DNA from: Verrucomicrobiota bacterium
Lineage (GTDB): Bacteria; Verrucomicrobiota; Verrucomicrobiia; Limisphaerales; UBA9464
Direction of reading: 5' to 3'
Length of the DNA stretch: 54,833 nucleotides
Assembly (NCBI GenBank): GCA_947454705.1
Contig: CANGKZ010000035.1
Location: forward strand, 1-54,833
This document shows positions 50,025-54,833 of the stretch, piece by piece (positions within the stretch are counted from its first letter, which is position 1; every line of letters starts with the position of its first letter). The translations under genes and the position numbers were made by a program. The notes beneath the pieces were generated by a model. The model was not told the origin of the DNA, searched no databases, and saw only the letters and a program-made list of their open reading frames with translations.

Positions 50025-50059
50025 CAATTCTTAATTTTTCATTCACAATTTTTAATTGA
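50025..50059 (+). repeat. A/T-rich AATTTTTAATTG block before a start codon
   Basis: Contains CTTAATTTTTCATTCACAAT and TTTTTAATTG, 13 bases before the ATG at 50072. Confidence 0.55.
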
Positions 50060-50071
50060 TCCCCCCCCTCC

Positions 50072-53000
50072 ATGCTTCTTCCCTCGTTCCGCCTCGCGAT
50101 GGCTGGGCTTCTCCTTGGACTTGTCGGGCTGGTGCCGGTCCTCGCCGCCGCGCCGAGTTCCGCCGCCAACCGGTTTTCCTACCTCGACGAGTCCGATCCA
50201 TTCCACCCCACGCGCGCCTCGGCCAGGTTCACCACGCCGCAGTGGATCGGAGAGCCGGGCGTCGAGGCCGTGGTCATCCTTTCCATCGATGACCTCCGCG
50301 CGACCGATAAGTACGAGGCCTACCTGCGCCCGATTCTGGAACGGTTGAAGCAGATCGATGGACGCGCCCCGTTCGGTATTTTCTGCAACGCATGCCAGGT
50401 CGATGACCCGCGCTTCCAGCAGTGGAAAAAGGAGGGCGTTTCACTGGAGGTCCACACGCTCGCGCATCCGTGCCCGCTGCTTTCCACCAACGGATTCAGC
50501 GCTGCGTCCAACAACGTACTGGGCGGACTCGACCTGATCTCGCGCATCCCCGGGAATCAACCGGTCGCTTACCGGATGCCGTGCTGCGACTCCATGAATT
50601 CCGCGAGCCCGCGCTTCTTTGCCGAGCTGTTCCCGCGCCGGTCGCCCGATGGACACCGTCTGGCCATCGACTCCTCCGCGATGATGCGCTTCACGACCAA
50701 CGATCCCGCGCTGCCCCGGTCGATCGTCACCGCGTCGGGCCAGGACCGGTTCGCCAAGTATTTCCCGGTTCCCGCTCCGGGATCCAAGCCGGTGTCGCTC
50801 GGTGCGTTCGCCGGATTCATTGAGGATTATCCGTATCCCTATGTGATCGGACGCGGATGCTGGGAATTCCCCTGCGCGGTGCCCAGCGATTGGGAGGCCT
50901 TCAACATCCAGGGCGCCACCAACGCCATCACGCTGGCCGATTGGAAGGCCGCACTCGATGCCACCGTGGTGAAACAGGGGGTGATGACCATGATCCTGCA
51001 CCCCTACGGATGGAGCGCCCCGCAGCAGATCATCGAACTCATCGATCACGCAGTCGCCACCTACGGCACCCGCGTGAAGTTCCTCACCTTTCCCGAGGCG
51101 TTGGCGCGGATTGAGCGGAACGCCCTCGCCGGTGAATCCCTCCTCGATCTACCCGGTCCGACGCGGGCAGGGGAGATCGGAGGAGATCCCGGCGTGCGAC
51201 TGTTGGATGTGGACGGCGACGGCTTTCTGGACGTTGTGATTGGCAACGCGCGGAAACAGGTGACCCGAATTTGGAACCCCTCCACGCGCTCCTGGCGCGA
51301 GACGCCCACGCCGGCTGCCTTCGCGCGCGGCGGTGAGACTCCGACGGAAATTCGCTTCGGCGTCGTGCGGGCGGGAGTCACCGCCATGATGATTCCGGGA
51401 TCGGACGGCGGCGTCTGGGAATTCGTCTCCGGCGCGTGGCAGAAGCGGGTCGAACTCGCGCGCGGCCTCGAATCTATTCTCACCGCCCCGGCCCGCGCGG
51501 ATCGCGGACTCCGCCTTCGCGACTTCGATCACGATGGCTCCTGCGAATTGCTGGTCAGCAATCCCGGTCAAAACGCCATCTACGGCTGGGTCGAATCCGA
51601 GCAGCGGTGGAAGTTGCTTCCCTACAAGTTGCCCGACGGCGTGTCGCTCGTGGACGCCGCAGGACGCGACAACGGACTCCGCTTCGTGGATTTGAACGGC
51701 GACGGATTCGAAGACGTAATCGCCTCGAATGAGACTGCCGTCTCGATCCATCTGTGGGCCTCCGTGGTGCAGGATCATCTCGGGTGGAAGCGCGGATGGT
51801 CCCACGAAGTCGCGCGATACACCCGCGGATCCGCCGCGTCACCGCGCAACCCCATTCCACCCTTCACCGTTCGCGGCGAGAACCAGGGCGCATGGTTTCA
51901 CCGGGGGCATCTCGTCGTGCAGAACGAATCCACCTCGCCGCTGCCGGACAAGGTGTGGCGACGCTCCTTCCCGGACCTGATCGCGTTTCCCATGCCCGAG
52001 GCCAAGTCGCCCGAGGCCTCGCGCGCCAGCATCCGCGTGCGCCCGGGATTTCACGTCGAACTCGTCGCCGCCGAACCCACGGTCGTCAGCCCCATGGCCT
52101 TCGAATGGGATGCGTCGGGACGCCTCTGGGTCGTGGAAATGCGCGATTACCCGCTCGGCCTCGATGGCCACGGCAAGCCGGGCGGTGTGATCAAGGTGCT
52201 CACCGACATCAACGGCGACGGACTCCCCGACACCGCCACCGTGTTTCTCGAAGGCGTTCCGTTTCCCACCGGACTCATTCCCTGGCGCAAGGGAGTCCTC
52301 ATTGCGTCGGCCCCCGACATTCTCTACGCCGAAGACACCGACGGCGACGGCCGGGCCGATGTCCGCAAGGTTCTCTTCACCGGGTTTAATCCCGGCAACC
52401 AACAGCACCGCCTCAATGGATTCGACTGGGGCCTCGACGGCTGGATCTACGGCGCCAATGGCGACAGCGGCGGCAAGGTGAAGTCGATCGCCACCGGCAA
52501 AACGGTCGACATCAGCGGACGCGACTTCCGCTTCCGTCCCGACACCGGGGAATTCGAAACCGTCTCCGGCGGATCCCAATTCGGCCGCCACCGCGACGAC
52601 TTCGGTGAATGGTTCGGCGACGCGAATCCGATCTGGCTCTGGCACATTTCCATCCCCGAGCACTACCTCCGTCGGAACCCCGCGCTCGCCGTGAAGAGCG
52701 TTCGACACATGCTCGCCGATCGCGCCGACTCCACGCGGCTCTACCCCATCAGCACTCCGCTGCCCCGGTTCAACCAGCCCGAAACCTTCGGCCACGCCAC
52801 CAGCGCCAACAGCCCCACGCCCTATCGCGACACCCTGTTTGGCCCGGAGTTTGAGCGCAGCGTCTTCATCAGCGACCCCGTGTACAACCTCGTGCACCGC
52901 GAAGTGCTCGAACCCGATGGCGCCACCTTCACCAGCCATCGCGCCGCCGATGAACAAGACCGCGAATTCCTCGCCAGCACCGACGACTGGTTCCGCCCCA

Positions 53001-54226
53001 CCATGCTCAAGACCGGTCCCGATGGAGCCCTGTACCTCGCCGATTTCTACCGCGCCGTGCTTGAACATCCCGAATGGATCGCCCCCGAAACCCAGAGCCG
53101 CCTCCAACTCCGCGCCGGGGATGACCGTGGCCGGCTCTACCGCATCGTGCCCGATGGCGTCCGCCTGCGGCCTGTTCCAAATTTGGAACGCCTCAACGGA
53201 GCCGCGCTGGTGGCGGCGATGGAAAGTCCCAACGGCTGGCAGCGCGACACCGTGCAGCGTCTGCTGGTGGAGCGGGGCGACACCGCATCCGACACCGCGC
53301 CCGCGATCCGCCGGCTCGCCCTGACCTCGGCCAGTCCGAAGGTTCGAGTCCAGGCCCTCGCCACCCTGGGGCTGCTTCACCACGCCACACCCGATCTCCT
53401 CGTCGCGGCCCTTCACGATCTTCACCCGCGCGTCCGCATCCAGGCCCTTCAACTCAGCGAGACCCTCGCGTCGCAGCAGCCATCGACGGCGTTATTTGCT
53501 GCGGTTCTTGAGTTGGAATCCGATCCGGAATTCGCCGTCCGCCGCCAGCTTGCCTTCACCCTCGGTGCGTGGAAGCAGCCCGAAGCCGAGCGGGCGCTCG
53601 AACGCCTGGCGCAACGCGAAGGGGACCACGCGCAGATGCGTCCGGCGATTCTCTCTTCGGTGAGTCCCGGGCATCCCCTGATGAAACGGCTGGCCGATCA
53701 GCCCACCCGGACGGGGCCTGTCCCAACGCTCCCGCGGCTCGCGTCCAAGCCCAATCCCGACCGGGCGCGCATCGCGGCCCAGTACCTTTCCGGGACCAAT
53801 CCTGATCCAACCCATCCCGCCGATGCCAAACGCGGACGCGAGATCTTCCGCGAATCCTGCGCCGTCTGCCATCGACTGAAGGGCGAGGGCAACCCGGTGG
53901 GGCCGGACCTCGACATGGTCGCGGACAAGCCCGTGGACTGGCTCCTCACGGCAATCTTTGATCCCAACGCGGCGGTGGAAGCGCGCTACCAGGCGCAGCG
54001 AATTGTGACCCGGGGCAATGCCGAGTACATCGGACTGCTCGTCACGGAAACCGCGAACAACATCACCCTCCGAATGCCGGGCAACGTGGAGCAAGTGGTG
54101 CTGCGATCCGAGCTGCGCGAGACGGGGCCGTTGGGTCGGTCCCTCATGCCCGAAGGCCTCGAAGCCGCCCTCGAACCCCGCGACGTACGCGACCTCCTGG
54201 AATGGATCAAAGCCGCGAGGAAATGA
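50072..54226 (+). CDS. Polysaccharide deacetylase / VCBS propeller / PVC-type dehydrogenase / HEAT / cytochrome c fusion
   Basis: A 1384-residue exported protein (signal peptide 1-27). Order: a NodB-like polysaccharide deacetylase domain (about 55-350) with SIDDL (D73, D74) and HTLAH (H128, H132), the usual metal-site residues. Then FG-GAP/VCBS-like repeats (about 375-600: DVDGDGFLDVVIGN, DFDHDGSCELLVSN, DLNGDGFEDVIASN). Next a PVC-type membrane-bound dehydrogenase propeller (about 670-1040: RVRPGFHVELVAAEP, WVVEMRDYPLG, DINGDGLPDTATVF). HEAT-like repeats (about 1090-1200) follow, and last a PVC heme-binding domain with CAVCH (C1263-H1267). Deacetylase plus oxidising cytochrome in one chain suggests stepwise attack on a polysaccharide; that is inference. 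The ATG follows a C-rich tract with no Shine-Dalgarno sequence. Confidence 0.9.
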   Translation: MLLPSFRLAMAGLLLGLVGLVPVLAAAPSSAANRFSYLDESDPFHPTRASARFTTPQWIGEPGVEAVVILSIDDLRATDKYEAYLRPILERLKQIDGRAPFGIFCNACQVDDPRFQQWKKEGVSLEVHTLAHPCPLLSTNGFSAASNNVLGGLDLISRIPGNQPVAYRMPCCDSMNSASPRFFAELFPRRSPDGHRLAIDSSAMMRFTTNDPALPRSIVTASGQDRFAKYFPVPAPGSKPVSLGAFAGFIEDYPYPYVIGRGCWEFPCAVPSDWEAFNIQGATNAITLADWKAALDATVVKQGVMTMILHPYGWSAPQQIIELIDHAVATYGTRVKFLTFPEALARIERNALAGESLLDLPGPTRAGEIGGDPGVRLLDVDGDGFLDVVIGNARKQVTRIWNPSTRSWRETPTPAAFARGGETPTEIRFGVVRAGVTAMMIPGSDGGVWEFVSGAWQKRVELARGLESILTAPARADRGLRLRDFDHDGSCELLVSNPGQNAIYGWVESEQRWKLLPYKLPDGVSLVDAAGRDNGLRFVDLNGDGFEDVIASNETAVSIHLWASVVQDHLGWKRGWSHEVARYTRGSAASPRNPIPPFTVRGENQGAWFHRGHLVVQNESTSPLPDKVWRRSFPDLIAFPMPEAKSPEASRASIRVRPGFHVELVAAEPTVVSPMAFEWDASGRLWVVEMRDYPLGLDGHGKPGGVIKVLTDINGDGLPDTATVFLEGVPFPTGLIPWRKGVLIASAPDILYAEDTDGDGRADVRKVLFTGFNPGNQQHRLNGFDWGLDGWIYGANGDSGGKVKSIATGKTVDISGRDFRFRPDTGEFETVSGGSQFGRHRDDFGEWFGDANPIWLWHISIPEHYLRRNPALAVKSVRHMLADRADSTRLYPISTPLPRFNQPETFGHATSANSPTPYRDTLFGPEFERSVFISDPVYNLVHREVLEPDGATFTSHRAADEQDREFLASTDDWFRPTMLKTGPDGALYLADFYRAVLEHPEWIAPETQSRLQLRAGDDRGRLYRIVPDGVRLRPVPNLERLNGAALVAAMESPNGWQRDTVQRLLVERGDTASDTAPAIRRLALTSASPKVRVQALATLGLLHHATPDLLVAALHDLHPRVRIQALQLSETLASQQPSTALFAAVLELESDPEFAVRRQLAFTLGAWKQPEAERALERLAQREGDHAQMRPAILSSVSPGHPLMKRLADQPTRTGPVPTLPRLASKPNPDRARIAAQYLSGTNPDPTHPADAKRGREIFRESCAVCHRLKGEGNPVGPDLDMVADKPVDWLLTAIFDPNAAVEARYQAQRIVTRGNAEYIGLLVTETANNITLRMPGNVEQVVLRSELRETGPLGRSLMPEGLEAALEPRDVRDLLEWIKAARK

Positions 54227-54283
54227 GCAATCGGGAAGCACTGCGCCGGAACGCCCCTTCGTTTTTAATTTCCGCCCAACGTT

Positions 54284-54326
54284 TTGGAGTGCGGTGGCAG
54301 AGCGCAGCGTCGACACCGCTTTCGAA
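54284..54326 (+). repeat. 43-bp GC element, copy 4
   Basis: Core identical or nearly so to copy 1, followed by CCCGCGCGTATCAGAAAATC. Confidence 0.85.
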
Positions 54327-54404
54327 CCCGCGCGTATCAGAAAATCGACCGGAAGCCTTCGCATCCTCGTTCAACCCTGTTTTTCGGCTTCATTCCCCGT
54401 CTTC

Positions 54405-54500
54405 GTAGCCGCCGCCGGGAGAAGGCTGATCACCCCAAGCTACGAAGTGGTCGTCGCTCGATTGGGCGAGCTCGGCTGGGCGGAACTGGGGCAGTTCTCG
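54405..54500 (+). repeat. 90-bp companion element, copy 2
   Basis: Matches 42538-42628, with a few extra bases near the right end (CGGAACTGGGGCAGTTCTC). Confidence 0.8.
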
Positions 54501-54554
54501 AAGATCGCAGATCGGTTCGACGCAGAAGCTGGATCTCGGCCATTGGCTTTTGGA

Positions 54555-54686
54555 CTTTGGACTTTGGACTTTGGACCTTGGCCTTTGGACCTTGGACCTT
54601 GGACCTTGGACCTTGGACCTTGGACCTTGGACCTTGGACCTTGGACCTTGGACCTTGGACCTTGGACCTTGGACCTTGGACCTTTG
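54555..54686. repeat. Long CYTTGGA heptamer array (about 19 units)
   Basis: Three CTTTGGA units, one CCTTGGC, one CTTTGGA, then thirteen uninterrupted CCTTGGA units, then CCTTTG. All six frames are open; because 7 is not a multiple of 3, each plus frame reads the same GPWTLDL cycle and each minus frame SKVQGPR. Confidence 0.95.
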
Positions 54687-54833
54687 TAAAACCGCAGCTG
54701 GTTCGAGCAGACTTTGCAGAGGTTTGAGCAACTCAACCGCTTTTGGCTCGTTTTGACCAGCCGTTAAGCCGGTCTTAAAGCCTCCTCAAGGCGGCGGTAA
54801 TCGCACCGCTTCGGCAAACTCCACCAAAGGCAC

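Larger units (their letters stand above)
49725..50071. other. Repeat-rich spacer before the fusion gene
   Basis: No gene. Order: an A/T-rich block near 49757-49775, the 43-bp element, a heptamer array, a second A/T-rich block, then a C-rich tract directly before the ATG. Confidence 0.65.
54227..54833. other. Repeat-rich non-coding end of window
   Basis: No gene supported. It holds copy 4 of the 43-bp element, copy 2 of the 90-bp element and the longest heptamer array. From 54687 to the end I see nothing I can name. Confidence 0.65.

Noticed and set aside
54555-54686. CRISPR array
   Set aside because: Heptamers are directly adjacent with no spacers, and no cas genes are present.
54440-54736. 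Repeat protein of SKVQGPR or GPWTLDL units
   Set aside because: The frame exists only because a 7-base repeat without stops is open in all six frames. No start context, no flanking domain.
1-54833. tRNA or rRNA genes
   Set aside because: I looked for CCA-type acceptor ends and T-loop motifs (GGTTCGAATC) in spacers and found no convincing cloverleaf. A matching string near 20728 is inside a cytochrome gene.

Overview
The window reads as a high-GC chromosome segment from the phylum Verrucomicrobiota, most likely the Pedosphaera/Limisphaera-type lineage (old subdivision 3). This rests on paired planctomycete-type cytochrome (DUF1549/DUF1553) and DUF1501 genes, H-X9-DG pseudopilins, a PVC-type membrane-bound dehydrogenase/cytochrome fusion, and intergenic tandem heptamers of the TTTGGAC type. 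This assignment is inferred from family content; no rRNA or tRNA gene is visible. Most start codons lack a Shine-Dalgarno sequence, and several follow a pyrimidine-rich leader.

Layout. 0.3-8.7 kb (minus strand): acyl-CoA ligase, DTW-domain tRNA modification enzyme, secreted PQQ-type propeller, DUF1501 protein and DUF1549/1553 cytochrome. 8.9-13.6 kb (plus): a second, divergent DUF1549/1553 + DUF1501 module. 13.9-28.6 kb: the most interesting region, a three-part electron-transfer locus. Its first part is a minus-strand operon encoding an FAD/NAD(P)/2Fe-2S reductase, a cyclic-nucleotide-domain protein with four [4Fe-4S] motifs, a diheme-type cytochrome b and a decaheme cytochrome c. Its second part is a divergent tetraheme cytochrome c. 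Its third part is a minus-strand operon encoding a large beta-barrel-like outer-membrane protein, a decaheme cytochrome fused to an LVIVD propeller, and an NHL propeller. Together these could carry electrons from the cytoplasm across both membranes (a porin-cytochrome-like extracellular electron-transfer route). 28.7-38.7 kb (plus): a double GlcG/HbpS-like protein, three phosphodiester-glycosidase (NAGPA) paralogues, a CotH-like protein, two pseudopilin-like proteins and an unknown membrane-anchored protein. 38.8-47.2 kb: an AT-hook/winged-helix protein coupled to TrmO, a secreted propeller, a NYN/OST-HTH protein, ribosomal protein S20, an MscS channel, a GlcD-type FAD oxidase and an EamA transporter. 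47.8-54.2 kb: a secreted glycosidase-like protein and a 1384-residue deacetylase/propeller/PVC-dehydrogenase/HEAT/cytochrome fusion.

The intergenic spaces are filled with several families of dispersed repeats. These are heptamer arrays; a 43-bp GC-rich palindromic element (four copies, always upstream of heptamers); a 90-bp companion element (two copies); an about 197-bp element present twice in inverted orientation 34 kb apart; 85-bp hairpin elements with near-perfect terminal inverted repeats; octamer arrays; and A/T-rich blocks next to start codons. No insertion sequence, transposase, CRISPR array or phage gene was seen.
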